From NCBI RefSeq assembly GCF_040115645.1, contig NC_089544.1, positions 434,001-498,000 of the forward strand: a DNA stretch of 64,000 nt, in the 5' to 3' direction. The translations under genes were made by a program, and so were the position numbers. Position 1 is the stretch's first letter. Every line of letters starts with the position of its first letter. The stretch is from Euwallacea fornicatus (lineage: Eukaryota > Arthropoda > Insecta > Coleoptera > Curculionidae). Shown in pieces: positions 1-11,703 of this stretch. The notes under the pieces are model-generated. The model ran no database searches. It had not been told where the DNA came from and saw nothing but the letters and a program-made list of their open reading frames with translations.

Positions 1-26
1 AAATACCGAATATTTACCGGGCGACA

Positions 27-400
27 TACAGGGCGTTTCAGAATAGTATGTCACAAACTCAAGGGGTGGTTCTGTGAGCGATTTTGAGAAAAAAAGGTTA
101 TAAGAACCTAGGTCCGTTCTCGTTTCATGTCTGAAATACGGGATGCTCAGATTTGCTAGATTTTTTCGTTCTTTTTTTGAGCCCGGACCTGCATTAAATA
201 TTTTTATCAAACTTGGAGGGCGTAAGTTAGGCGTGGGAAAACATCTTTTAAGAGGAAAACGAATTTTTACACGCAAGCAGTGGCGCCCCCAAGGCCATGA
301 CCCGGATTATTTTTTGTGAGAAATACATTAGACCTCTGCTTTTTCAAAAAATTAAAATCGTTTATGAGGGTGGACGCGGCGTCCACCCTCATAAACACAG
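27..400 (+). repeat. Lone end of a TACAGGGTGT-class inverted-repeat element
   Basis: The segment opens with TACAGGGCGTTTCAGAATAG. This closely matches the end at 17098 (TACAGGGTGTCTCATAATAG), including the following GTATGTC, and both copies contain CAGTGGCG some 200 bases further in. No matching reverse-complement end is visible downstream, so the copy is probably truncated or interrupted by the Tc1 relic that follows. The inner boundary is a guess. Confidence 0.4.
360..396. repeat. Perfect 17-bp-arm palindrome
   Basis: GTTTATGAGGGTGGACG is followed by CGG and then by its exact reverse complement. The 37 bases fold into a perfect hairpin with a 3-nt loop. It lies between a lone element end and a Tc1 relic, so it is probably part of mobile DNA. 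No function is evident. Confidence 0.85.
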
Positions 401-539
401 CTTAGATTTACACCTCAGACTAACGAAAGAAAAACCAACATAATTTTTCGTACGTACCTTTCTTATACTAAAACAATGATGTCTTTAAAAAAAAAAAATC
501 ACAAACTCGATAGTTAAAACCTGCAAAAAACCTAAAGCC

Positions 540-806
540 CTCCGCATTGTCTTATGCACTCCTGGACGCGTCCAGGCATACATTCAATGAGATGATCGAT
601 GTCCTCTTGAGAGGGGATACGGCAAGTTTTGTAATCTTCCGCCGATAATATCGCAGACATGTTCGAGTGGTGATAAGTCTGGAGATCGGGCTGGTCAAGG
701 TGACAAATCGACCGGATTTTTTTGTGACAAATCTATAGTAGCCCGAGCCACAGGAGGTCGTGAATTATCTTATTGTAAAACGGTATCGCGAGGGATTCTG
801 AGACAC
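540..806 (-). pseudogene. Tc1-type transposase remnant (C-terminal half)
   Basis: On the minus strand one frame reads LQ-stop-DNSRPPVARATIDL, then PARSPDLSPLEHVCDIIG. This is the catalytic core end of a Tc1/mariner DDE transposase: the DNSRP aspartate and the SPDLSPLE glutamate are separated by exactly 34 residues, the DD34E spacing of Tc1 proteins. Two stops sit where Gln and Trp are expected. A frameshift then leads to QEDIDHLIECMPGRVQECI, the usual Tc1 C-terminus. The N-terminal DNA-binding part and the first catalytic Asp are not seen. It is a dead copy whose element ends I cannot place. Confidence 0.85.
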
Positions 807-2929
807 TTTTATTCTTGAATATTTCCTTTTTCGTGACTGGAAGCGGTATTTGAACCTCGAATAATTTTTAAATGACGGAGCAACCCCTTGCGAGCGACCA
901 TTCGAACTTTTTCAAGATTTATTTTTTGCATTTTTGCAGTTTACAAAAAAAAGTAAAATTCCTGAAAACGCAAAACCGATGAAAGAATTGACTGAAAAAC
1001 TGTTTTACATACTAAAAATTGTTAAAAACAAAAAAAAATCTACGGGGCGTTCTTTTTTCTGTCACGCAGTACGTACCTGCGACGGACGACCTTTGAAATG
1101 TGTTTATTTTTAGACGCAGGTTGCTCCTTCAGTCTTTCCCTTCTCCTTCTTATTGCAACTGCCGACTTCCATCATGGATTTCCACCTTGGAATTTAATAA
1201 GACAACACTCAAAGCAAACGCCGATTTTAAATTAGTACGTATTTATGCTGAATACATCAAATCAGGCTCAAGTAACGCAGCGTAAAAGCAAAAAAATAAT
1301 AATATATATATATATGTATATATTAATTTAAACTTCAGGAAATTATTTACATTTTGACTTTGACGTTTCGCAATCTGCCCCTCGGCCTCCGCAATTACTG
1401 TTCAGCCGTGTTGCCAAGTCGTAAATTTGTAATTTAATTAAAAATAAGTTGATAGTTATGGAAATTAAATCAAATGCCTGAACTGATCCGCGGCATTATT
1501 AAAAGCGAAACAATTACTCAGTTTATCGCGAAAAGTGCGCTCCAACGCGGCTGCTAAAATTCACTTAGTTTAATTCAAATTTATGAGATTTAACGCCCAA
1601 ACTGACAACCCGCGGATGCGAACGTGAAACTTTCCGGATTGATGTTCGACACGAACGAGTTCCACTGCGCCAGCCCAGACAGTGACGTTACCGCCACACG
1701 CGATTGTGCGTCCTGCAGTAGACCTGGTCGTCCACCGACTATGTAGTAGCAATATGACGATTTTTGAAGCCACAGAGGGTCATCGGATTTGCGGTCGTGG
1801 ACCCAGCCGAATTCCGCCATGTGTACACATACGCGATAAACAAACATTAGTTCCATGCCAAAAATGAAATAAATCCGCTACATCTTTCCTGTTTATAATC
1901 TGGCATAAATTTTTGCGATTGCAATTCACGTATGAAACACGATTTAATTCGTTACATTCGATTAACATGTTTTATGGTCGGTTTTGCTCTTGAATAATAA
2001 TAAATTCAAATATATTAAAATGGGCATTTTAAACAATACCAGTACTTTATTACAATCAGGATTTGCATCGCAGCGTTATTACCGGTAAACTATGGAGCCA
2101 TTTAAAACATTATATCGTTATAAGGAATATACTTCAATAATATATAATATTAATGACACGTTAATAATTCAAATTATTATTCATTCCATTATACTGATGT
2201 GTAATTGAAATCCCGTCAAATTGAATATCGTTTATTGTAATTAATACGCTCTCCAGTAATAATAACAATGACGAATACAGGGTTATTACGTTACAGGGGT
2301 TTAATGACGCGCGAGCGTGTTATGAATATAATGGAAAGTGAAGATGTGTGTTTTTCGCGCAATTGTGACCTAGAGTGGCCCTGCCACGTGGGTCATTATC
2401 TTGTTTATCCCATTCCCAGGAATTCTTCACATTTTCATATACCGGTGCGGTTATCCTGTTCTCTTTGCAATCACTGCTTTAATCCAGGTAGGTTATTAGG
2501 ATCAACTCAAGCAGCCATCTGGTTCATTAGCAAGCTGCATTCCATGATTGCTGCATCTCACACGACTCGGCTAGCAAAGCAGGGACTGTTACCAATAAGT
2601 GGAAAATTGCCAATCTACTTTCCAGCATGCTTTTGGGCATAGTTTATTTCCCTACATATACGGTTAAATGTGTATGTGCGCATAGGCAATTTTCAAAAAG
2701 CATCGTTTTCAAGAGCTCAAGCCGGATTTTCACTCAGAAATTAGCAGGAGATTTTTGACCTAATTCCGAACCCTTGTTGCCGTTTTTCCGATGAGATTTG
2801 AGCTTCCTTTTGTGGTAAAAATGAAGTCCAGCTTAGAAACATATTTAGGGGGGAACGGATTTATGAGACTGCCTTGGCAGCTGCACTGTTATTCAATGCT
2901 CGTCCGAGTCTTTAGGAAAGGATGGATGT
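807..2929. other. AT-rich non-coding stretch, nothing recognised
   Basis: It contains a short TA-type microsatellite at about 1296-1325 and A/T-rich DNA. The only ATG-initiated ORF above 100 codons (2268-2642, +) has an unfamiliar product with no domain or signal I recognise, and is treated as chance. Confidence 0.4.
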
Positions 2930-3260
2930 AATTCTCAATTAGTTTTAACTGAGAATGGTGCTCAGCCCCACCTCTGTCTGTGGGCGAGACCTCGTTCGCA
3001 AATGGAATAACGGAAAACAGGCGGATTGTTGCGCAACAACGTTGGATAACGCATTTGTTTTAAAACGTCGTAGGAGTTAATTTGTTACTACGCCGCTGGC
3101 CCGGACGCGAGCCACTGTACTTTTTTGCCGATTATGAAAATCTCGGTTCGATTCACGTTCTCGCTCGGCCCAGGGACCCTCGATCGGCGCGCAAGTGATA
3201 CACACTTGTTTGTTTACATTAGCCATGGCCTGTTTCGATCACCTTTAGCAAAAATGCACA
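2930..3260. repeat. Interspersed repeat, copy A (partner at 6960-7330)
   Basis: Positions 3021-3130 align with 7036-7150. Both carry GCGGA-TGTT, GGATAAC-CATT, TTAATTTGTTA, CGCC-CTG and CCACTGTA in the same order and spacing, with scattered substitutions. The copies are direct repeats about 4 kb apart. No coding potential or ends were identified, so the family is unknown. Confidence 0.55.
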
Positions 3261-3388
3261 AACAAATCCGGGCGGGGCGACGATACGCAAAACAACATTT
3301 ATTGATCAAATCTGACGATTTATGCATGCGAAGGTCACACATCGATTTTCGAAGAAAATTCAATCGTCTTTCGGGGCATTTGCTGATA

Positions 3389-3560
3389 TACAGGGTGTTC
3401 TGCGCGTCATTTCGAACGAGGAACGTTCGCTGTAAACATTACGGGGTGGGCAGTGATTCAGTTTAATAACACGCTTTTGGCGCACTGGACTTTAGTTTTG
3501 GTAGTCGTTGAGAAATATAATTTGCTAAAAAGGCTTGTTTTTTGACCCCCCGTCGATCGC
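3389..3560 (+). repeat. Lone TACAGGGTGTTC element end
   Basis: The sequence TACAGGGTGTTCTGCGCGTC follows TATA at 3385-3388, as expected for the outer end of this class. No matching opposite end is visible before the next element starts at 3587. It is probably a truncated copy. Confidence 0.4.
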
Positions 3561-3586
3561 GGCGCAAGAAAAAAATCTCTACAATA

Positions 3587-4324
3587 TACAAGGTGTCTCC
3601 TAAGTACATGTACTTATTTCAGAGCGTGATTTTAAAGCTACAAAACTAGACTTTTTTTCCCATACATGTATGGTCCGAATCCAGCCCCGTCCCGCTTTCC
3701 CCATCGGCCGCATTAAACTCGATAGACTTTTTCGTTTGGGACACTTAAAATCTCTACCCCACCGTGCGCCCCTAGGGACTGAGGATGAACTTGAAAGTCG
3801 GATTGTGCACGGATGCGAAACAATTAGGGCAAATTGGGGATTTTTGCAAAAATTCGCAGATCGTGACCCAGACGAAGTCGACCCTGTATCGATGCGCCCG
3901 GTGCACGTTTTCAACATTTGCTTCAGGCGCGACCATATTTTTTTTTCGAGAATTGTTCAATTAGAGTGAAGAAACGACAGATAGGAAAGTTTTAAAATTA
4001 CATTTTTTAATGTTTTTACAATAAAGAAAATTAAAAAGTGTAATTTTTCGGACGAAAAATGTCTTTGTGCTCATTAATTTAATGTTTCCAGGAAAAATAG
4101 AGTTCCAATAAAATGCGGAATAGTCGTCTCTGAGTGTCAGTACATGTCAGTACTTTTCCATTTTAAGAGAAAAACAGAACACACATTTTCCTTCTCGGGT
4201 TCGAACGAAAATTGCGAGGTGGGGGGTGAATTTACGATGGATACACACGTATAGGAAAAAGGCTCGGTTTTTGTCGCAAAATCGCCCCCTGGAATGAGTA
4301 CATCTCCTTGGGAAATACCCTGTA
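3587..4324. mobile_element. Non-autonomous element with long inverted repeats (738 bp)
   Basis: The left end TACAAGGTGTCTCCTAAG matches the reverse complement of the right end, TACAGGGTATTTCCCAAG. Similarity continues through ATGTACT, GATTTT, CTTTTT-CC and ATAC-TGT for about 100 bases into both arms. The element is flanked by TA on both sides (TATACA at left, TGTATA at right), which suits TA-target insertion. The ORFs inside on both strands are mirror products of the arms, not a transposase. It would need enzymes supplied in trans. Confidence 0.75.
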
Positions 4325-5835
4325 TAATACATTACATACTTTCTTTTCCAATACCGGAAATATTTCCCCGAGCTTTTGAGAATGCCTCGTGAGTATCACG
4401 ATGTAATATTCCTATATATAGACGCATAGCGAAGGTAAATCTATATCCCTTACAGGGATTAAAGTCGGTTAAAATTTAATGAGCGGCTAATAGGGCATTC
4501 CCAGAATTTAACCACTCGACGTTTGGCATATGCAAAAAAATTTCAGTGACTTTCCCGTGTTTGACAATTTCGCATATTTTAATAAACGGATATAGCTCGT
4601 ATCTTTTTCAAATATATTCTATTATTATTATATTATGACAAAAAGGAACAAAAATTAAATATTTCGATTATCAAATCTTCCTTTGTGCTGTTTATATTTT
4701 ATTGATTAGAGATGCATTCAGTGCTCAGTGAAGAGTTTTGTATAAATAATTTTAATATTGATACAAACTAATCGCGCGACCTGGAGCGAGATTAAAGTGA
4801 TACACGCACCCGATGGCGTCGCCAAGAAACGCGCAACCAGTGGATGGTTAAAAAACTTTTTCAATATAATTGAGGCTGACTACGGCCCTGTTCAATGCTT
4901 TTTGGCTCGAACGGATCATGTGTCGGTGGCACGCATTTGTTTACAAGGATATTTCATTTTCCTAAGTACAAAAGCATAAATAAAGGGCGAAATTTCACGT
5001 ACAAAAAAATTTTCGCGCACGTCTTTTCCTTACAATGTCGGGAAAACATCTCCGGAATGTTCCAGGCAGCCTGTGAAACTGATTTCGGTTTTCCTTCTGT
5101 GTTATTTCTTGCTAAAAGTGCAACAGAGTCAGGTCGGCCGGAGCGTGCGAGTAGTCGAAACGCTCAGACCGGAAATATACGATCACCCACTTCCTCTTCA
5201 CCAAGGTGTGCAAATTAACATTTTGCCGATATGTGAGGACTTTTCAGGGAAAAATCTTTTCGAAAGGTGTTTAGGGGGCCATTCGCAAAACGCCAATGAA
5301 AGTTTGAACATTTCACGTTTCTCTCTCTAAAACGTTAAACGCCTTTTCCCCGGAATCCGCAATTTCGCACGAGGTACACGTTAACTCGAAAACTACTCCA
5401 GCGATTTCGCTCAAATTTTTAAAGAATGTTCCTTAACTCATTGGACTTTGCATGAACCTCTCGAAAATTTCTTGTTTAACGCCATAAAACAAACGATCAG
5501 CAATACTTTCTAAAAAAATACGACCTTTTTTTTTAACCGTTGTCTCTGTTGGAATTTTTGGAATTTTCATGAATTTTTAGGTTCATGCAACGCGTGTTTG
5601 CTTAAATTAACGAATTTTTTTGGTATCTCTGTTGCAGATGATTTTGCCGGCCTCCGCAGTGTACTGCAAATTAACGATAATGTTCATTTTTAGTCGCTAT
5701 TATTCCACGATTAATAAGTGTTTAAAAACAATTTTAATTTTTACACCCAACGAAAACTGCGTAAGATTGCAAATTAAATGACGCAGTAATTTCCGAGAGT
5801 AATAATTCGTAAAAGACAAGCATTTTTCGTGCATG
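4325..5835. other. Non-coding stretch, nothing recognised
   Basis: Short overlapping ORFs between 4758 and 5330 show no known domain and lack convincing starts. The rest is A/T-rich sequence with homopolymer runs. Confidence 0.35.
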
Positions 5836-6670
5836 TACAGGGTGTTTCTCAATAGATGGTAAAAAATTTACTGCGTAAATCCTGAGCCAAATTCAAGACG
5901 AAAAGTTCGCACAGTCGATTTGCAGGGTTTTAAAAAACACTTTTCTTTCCGCCTTTCTTTAAATTAATTATTCTGTATCGAAACTTGTTGAAAGCTTGCA
6001 CCTGGCACATGCCAAGCGTTTCCTACAAACGGAAATTTTCGAACTTCGATTTTCGTATACGGGGTGATGCGGATTGATAGGTCTTGAGATCTCATTTATC
6101 GCATTTTTTTCTGTTGACATTTTGAATCTTTTAGACAAACTTCCGAGATCCGCATCGAGTCCTCTCGCTCTTCAGCCTCTCGCAAAATCTCGCTTAAATC
6201 GATGGTTTAAGGTAACAGGCGCGATAATAGTCAGGGGTGTTCGCGTCAATCAATTTAAATAATAAAATAACGCTTAGTGAAGTGGACCATGATTTTTTGC
6301 CGCGTTTGTTTGCTGTCAAGTTTGACAACTATCGGCTGTCAGTTGCCTGAAACTGAAATTCTCTAAAATTTTGATAGAATTGAGATAGCTGATACGCATT
6401 TTGCCTATGAGCTGGCCAACGGAATGCTCGGAGAGCAAGGGGAATGTTAAAATTTACGTTTGAGGGAAATGCCCGACGTGTGACATGTGTAAATTTTCAG
6501 CAGGTTTCGATAAAAAAATAAGCTAGTAATTAAAGAAAAAAGTATTTTTAACACCCTGTACATTGAGGCCTAAGCATTTTCCAACACATCTTCGTGTGAA
6601 CTTTTCGTCTTAAATTTGGCGCGGGATTCACCAGTTAAACGTTCTACCATCCATTGGGGAACGCCCTGTA
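5836..6670. mobile_element. Long-inverted-repeat element (835 bp)
   Basis: The left end TACAGGGTGTTTCTCAATAG and the reverse complement of the right end, TACAGGGCGTTCCCCAATGG, begin arms of about 230 bp. The arms share ATGGTA, GACGAAAAGTTC, TATCGAAAC-TG-TGAAA and CAAACG-AAATTTT. The right arm carries an extra TACAGGGTGTT motif at about 6545-6560 (reverse strand), perhaps a small insertion or an internal copy of the end. No transposase is present; the small ORF at 6074-6262 is unrelated to known proteins. Confidence 0.8.
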
Positions 6671-6959
6671 CGTCTTTCTCCGTTTAAGAGACGCACTCTA
6701 GGCAGTTCTACTATCACCGTAAAGGCATTCACTTTAGCCTAGCCCCTTCACTGTGGTGAAACTTCCTTTTACCCATTTAAGTTTTTGTCACTGAACGGCG
6801 CAGGCCGCACGCTAAGTGGCGCGACGTGTCACGTGCGGCAGGATGCGTCACCGGCACCGGCCGAACTGCGACCGCACCCGTTGCCGGCGCCGGGTTCTCC
6901 ACGAGCGTCCAATAGTGATATTGAAGACTTCTTCATCGATCGAATAAAATTTTGTCTCA

Positions 6960-7330
6960 CCAGCACATATCCCTGTAGGATCGGGGTCAGGTGCCCCATT
7001 CCGCCCCCCCATTTGTTAGATCATATTTCCAAACAGAATAAAAAGCGGACTGTTACATAACAATGCTGGATAACACATTCGTTTTACAGCATCGTCATAA
7101 ACCTTAATTTGTTATCTGCGCCACTGACCTGGATTCGATCCACTGTATTTTTCATGTTGAGTACGGAAATTGCAGTCCGGCCGTCACTTCTAGCTTGTCC
7201 CAGAGACGTTCGATACGATATATTGCCTCGAAGCCCTACACAAACGCGCAAGCGAACATTCGCAATTGTTTTCAACGTTCACGGTCCATCTTCGGCAAAA
7301 GTGCCGTGATAATCCGATATTTACGATCGG
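6960..7330. repeat. Interspersed repeat, copy B (partner at 2930-3260)
   Basis: Aligned with copy A as described there. Just upstream (6785-6905) is a short GC-rich patch with dense CpG that copy A lacks. The boundaries are approximate and the family is unknown. Confidence 0.5.
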
Positions 7331-7571
7331 TACTCAAGCTCCAATGGAGGTACCGCATTGGGTGGTACGTGTGCGTCTAGGGTGGATTTGGGGAACGCAA
7401 TAGTCAATTAACAAGGGCGGAAATGTAATATTCACGTCTTCTGCAAACTAGATTAACGCGTCAAAATTGATAATGGAGGCGTATACGAGTTGAACAAAGG
7501 CGATGGCGCGAACGTACGTCTCTGACTTTGTAATTTGTTACAATTCCACCACGAGCGGCGGTGTGACGATA

Positions 7572-7620
7572 TACAAGGTTGTTCACCCAATCTGTTCATT
7601 GAAGGTTTACTTTTTTTTCT
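7572..7620 (+). repeat. Lone TACAAGG-type element end
   Basis: The sequence TACAAGGTTGTTCACCCAAT follows TATA-like DNA and resembles the left end at 3587. A further end in the same orientation, TACGGGGCGTCCCAAATTAA, begins at 7979. Because both point the same way they are not a pair. Each is probably a broken element. Confidence 0.35.
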
Positions 7621-7978
7621 TTTTTTTTTTTTAATTGAAAGTCGACTTCGAGGTGCACTATTCTTTTGAAAATATTTTTAACTTGCTGTCGCTTCCAGTT
7701 TGACCAGACATAGCTGTCGCCTTGCTTATTTCAATTGGGCTTCCAGTGTATCGCTTTAGTTTTACGTAATGTTTCGGATACGGTTTCTGTACGGTGTCCT
7801 GCACTTGGCTCTTATCGTTTTTGAGATATTCGCCCTTGGACGAACAACGTGCCTCCGTAACGGTCAATATTAAAATCGCGCATCTGCGCAGGTACTAACG
7901 ACATAACCCGCACGTTTCGCAGAACGTCGATGCGCAGTCTTGAGTTGACACATTTGCTACTCGTGTGCCTTGGCATTG

Positions 7979-8040
7979 TACGGGGCGTCCCAAATTAAGC
8001 CCCCGAGATTCGTATTTTTGGAGTTGCAAAAGGCAGTTTT
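7979..8040 (+). repeat. Lone TACGGGGCGTCCC element end
   Basis: This is a class-typical outer end (one substitution from TACAGGGCGTCCC) without a visible partner. What follows is unremarkable non-coding DNA. Confidence 0.35.
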
Positions 8041-8759
8041 TGTTTAAATGAAACATTCCATAACTTGAAGCAGCATCAAGTCGAGGATGGAATCCTTCGT
8101 CGAACCGTATCGGGGTTGCCCGTACCCATTCCAACGCATCTTCGAGGTAAACTATGTTTTATTATGTGAAGCTAGTGGCAGTGGCGTGCAGCAGCGCGTG
8201 TTAATTCTGGTAAGTTTTTAATAACTTTGAAATTTTTCTGATGGCTGCCGTCTGTGATGGGCGACGCGTTATTTATTTTTCCGTGATCAGCTGCGCGAAG
8301 AGCAAAAATTTGTGTGAAATGAACATGTACAATACTACTAGTTCCGCATAAAACTGAATTATTTCGAAAGTAGTTTGGATCGAGGCAGGGGAGTGCTACC
8401 CATAGTTATACATAACAGTCTCTGTTTGCGGCTTTTTCTTTAGAGAGATAACCGATGAAAATGATCTCACGTGCATTCCGAAAAAACGATGCTTTCGCCT
8501 CATTGAGTCGACCACGCAGAGTTCGTCTGGGCAGCTGGTACGTCCGCGTTTAAACTCCACCACGCAATATTTTACAGTTGTTAGTTATGGACCAGATTCC
8601 CCCAGAGTGGAGTCCAACTCCGCTTTGTTGTGCTGGACGGGCTAAAACCTTTCAAATGAGAGCATTGAATCACGTATCGGTGCTCAATTTTTTTTCTATG
8701 TATTCACAAAATTTCTAAAAACGGCCCTAAACCTGAGCACAAATCATCGCACGCCTCCG

Positions 8760-9130
8760 ACCTCGAGACGTGACCTTTTCAAGGATGGATCTTCGCAATG
8801 TAGGCAGAGAAATCGCCGTCTGTGCCAAGTCGGACACCCCCGGGACCATCGAGAATTTTAACCCCCGGCTGCTGCTGTAGGTGCTCGTAATGAGACCCGT
8901 TCGTTCTTCGGGAAAAGAACCGGGACGGACCCGGACGTCGTTTTCTCGCGTTAATCCACAGAGCTTGGACGACGTACCGGCGGAACTGTAGATCCCGTTA
9001 GGCGCAGCGACTCCGGCGCACCAGCGGAATCCTTAATCGCTGCCCCCCGTCCCCAAGAAAACCAGGAGGGTCCGCCGCCCTCGGCCGTAGCTACCCCCTC
9101 CCGCGTCCCGAAGCCGGTATCGATTGCGGG
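8760..9130. other. CpG-dense, GC-rich block without a clear ORF
   Basis: This block is much richer in G, C and CpG than its surroundings and contains C- and G-runs such as GCTGCCCCCCGTCCCC. No long frame crosses it and no splice-bounded exon could be read. It could be a promoter or 5' UTR region of a nearby gene, or an old GC-rich repeat; neither is shown. Confidence 0.35.
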
Positions 9131-10609
9131 TCAAATAATTAATATGCGTTTAACTGTGAGCTAACTCCGACAGCATCGGTGAAAACGGGCCTTAGGTTTG
9201 GGCAAATTCCGCCTCGCTACAGTACAAACTTCGTCTACAGACGGTGGATATCGAAAGCGTCATGGAACGGAGGAGGAAAAACCGCTTTTAAATTACAGGA
9301 ATGGCTTCAAAAAACTCGATGAAACTGATATTAGCTTCCATTATTACTTCTGGACGATTATCGGCCTGGCAAAACTATACGCAATATTCGTTATCTAAAT
9401 ATTAACACAGCATTACAATTAAAGTTCTTGAAACCGAATTCGATCGAATCCTAATAACAATTCTGTTCGAATATTTGCTCCGCTGAAACTGTTCAACTTT
9501 AAAGGTTAAATTGCCCATTTGCATACAGTGATAAAGAGAATGGATCTACATTTTCAACTTAAATTGCGGTTTAATAAGGAGCTTATTCATCGCATGCAGG
9601 TTAAAATTAGATGAGATATCGTTCGGATTAGTTTTGGCCGGGGCAATTATTAGATTAAAGGAGCTATACACACGCCCCGCATGTAAATAAAACCGATCCT
9701 ATTGCTATCTCTATCCACGAAACCGAGGGTGTACTAAAAGATTTCTCTCCGCGTAATAAATCATAATTTAATTAATAAACCATGATTTAACTAATGAATC
9801 ATAATTAAACTAAACACTAATGTCCCCTGTGCTGCTTCGCCAGCCTCAGGCGTGGATAACACAACATCTCCCTTACAACTTCAGAGCAATCTCACTCCAC
9901 AATAACACAGAATCTCGATAATTCCTATTACAAGGATTCTACCTTTGTTTATGCATATTACACCCTGGTTCCATGAATAGCTGATGCTTGTTTGAACTCA
10001 ATTTGGTCCGCATCTCCGAATCCGGTTTCACCATATAATTGCTTGGTTAGTTAAGATGCATATACGAAAACCTTGTTAAACGCTGGAAATAAATTTCGAA
10101 TGGATGTTGGTGTTAATGGACGCGGACCGGAGCTTAACGTCTGAACCCTGGTTTGTCTGTCATGGTTCCGGGACACGCTGGAGAGGTATTGCGGGTCGCC
10201 GACTGTCTGGCATACGTAATGGGCCCCGAAATGACTGTGGGAATTTTTAAAACGCCCCGAGGGCGGCGAGATACCGTTTACGTTCCTTCATGCTCTATAA
10301 ACAGGACATATCTATAACCGCATGAACGATGGCAAGAAGTCAAATTTGAGAGTAATTCTTGCCGTAAACACCGCGTTAGCGTCGCGAGCAATTTTTAGGT
10401 TCACGATTCGCTTTTACGGCCCTTTGTTTAAAATAAACGGTTTCGCCTCGAGCGCCACCTTGTGGGAGTACAAGACCTCGGAGAAGGGACGCCGGGACTC
10501 CTCTCATCGCAACTTTCCCGCAAAAAGTCGATAAAATCGTTAAACACCAGTTACCATCTACCCCCCTCCCCCCAAGTGCTGGCAAGTAATTAAAGTTTAA
10601 ATTACTATC
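9131..10609. other. AT-rich non-coding stretch
   Basis: TTAATTAA-type sequence with short degenerate direct repeats around 9760-9815 (CATGATTTAACTAATGAATC and relatives). No gene or mobile element was recognised. Confidence 0.35.
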
Positions 10610-10820
10610 AGAACGAGGGACGATCGCGAGGACTAGACGCGGGGTTGTGACACGACGAGTCCACCGGCGTCAGAAGGGGAGCCAGTCGAGGCTTGATCGG
10701 TTACCGTCAGCGGTCCGGGCGGAAACGACGGAGACCCGCGTCGGCCGGCCCGCTCGCCGGATTTCGCTCCACGCGACCATCATTTACGGGGCCATGTAGG
10801 AGCCGCGAAAAACCGACATT
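10610..10820. other. CpG-dense, GC-rich block
   Basis: Dense CpG (for example CGCGTCGGCCGGCCCGCTCG) on an AT-rich background. The 61-codon ORF here is arginine-rich and looks compositional. It is similar in character to 8760-9130; the two may be regulatory or first-exon DNA, unproven. Confidence 0.35.
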
Positions 10821-11703
10821 ACTGTCTCTGACAGAACTATCTCTCTTCTCGAATATTGAATTACATGGGCTCACGTAGCGACCGAATTAATACTATATTG
10901 CAGCGTGTCGAAAGCGCTTCATTTTTCGTAATACGCCTGGTGTTTGCATCACGTCTTACCTACGCGGTGAACAAGTAAAATTCAGTTTCAATATCCCATA
11001 GTAGATAATAAATAATTCACCTTAAACGTAAAATATCGTAATTTTTTTCCGCACAACATTTATGACACACTCGACATGAATCTTTCGGAATTACATTTAA
11101 CATACCTCTCGGGCGCACATAAATTATTTGCTTCGGGTGAATATGATATGAATTTTCTAGGGTTGGAAATTTATGGCATATATAAAGCATAAACAGGAGT
11201 AAAGTTTTTGACTACACTCTGATAAAATTCAAGAGCTATCTCTACTTCTTGTACGGATAATATTTTTATGATGAATAGTCTTATTCAGATCAAGCCGGGC
11301 GCGGGGGATGTTTTGCCGCACAGTGATGTAATGAGCGTTTAATGTAATGACACTTTATGTGTGTGTATCTTCCCGGCAGCTACGTGGATTGGTCCACGTA
11401 GACGGAGTTTTCGGAGCGATCCGGGGCATTTTTCTGGCCGCAACGCTTCAATCGCTCGGTATAAAACTTCCGCCCGCCCATCGTTCTGCACCGCGCCGGG
11501 TGTAACGTGGAATAACATTAGAGTTATTTGTTGCCAAATTAGGTGTTAAGATTTCACGAGAAAACACTCACTAGAGGATCTGTTTAATCATTCAGTGAGG
11601 GCTGCACTGGATGATACGTGGATTTGGGGGGAATATTGGTTGAAATATGTAGGCAAGCGGCGTGAGGAGAGCGGCAGCCTCTGTGCACCTACTTTCCTTG
11701 AAA

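Noticed and set aside
3600..3969. Opposite-strand ORF pair of about 100 codons each
   Set aside because: They lie wholly inside a non-autonomous inverted-repeat element and have no transposase motif.
5073..5330. ORF beginning like a signal peptide (KLISVFLLCYFLL)
   Set aside because: It starts at GTG rather than ATG, no splice acceptor with a pyrimidine tract precedes it, and no domain follows.
7084..7275. Minus-strand IERLWDKL in another frame, resembling the Tc1 IEHLWD motif
   Set aside because: It is not preceded by SPDLNP or any other transposase block, and the repeat's other copy does not preserve it.
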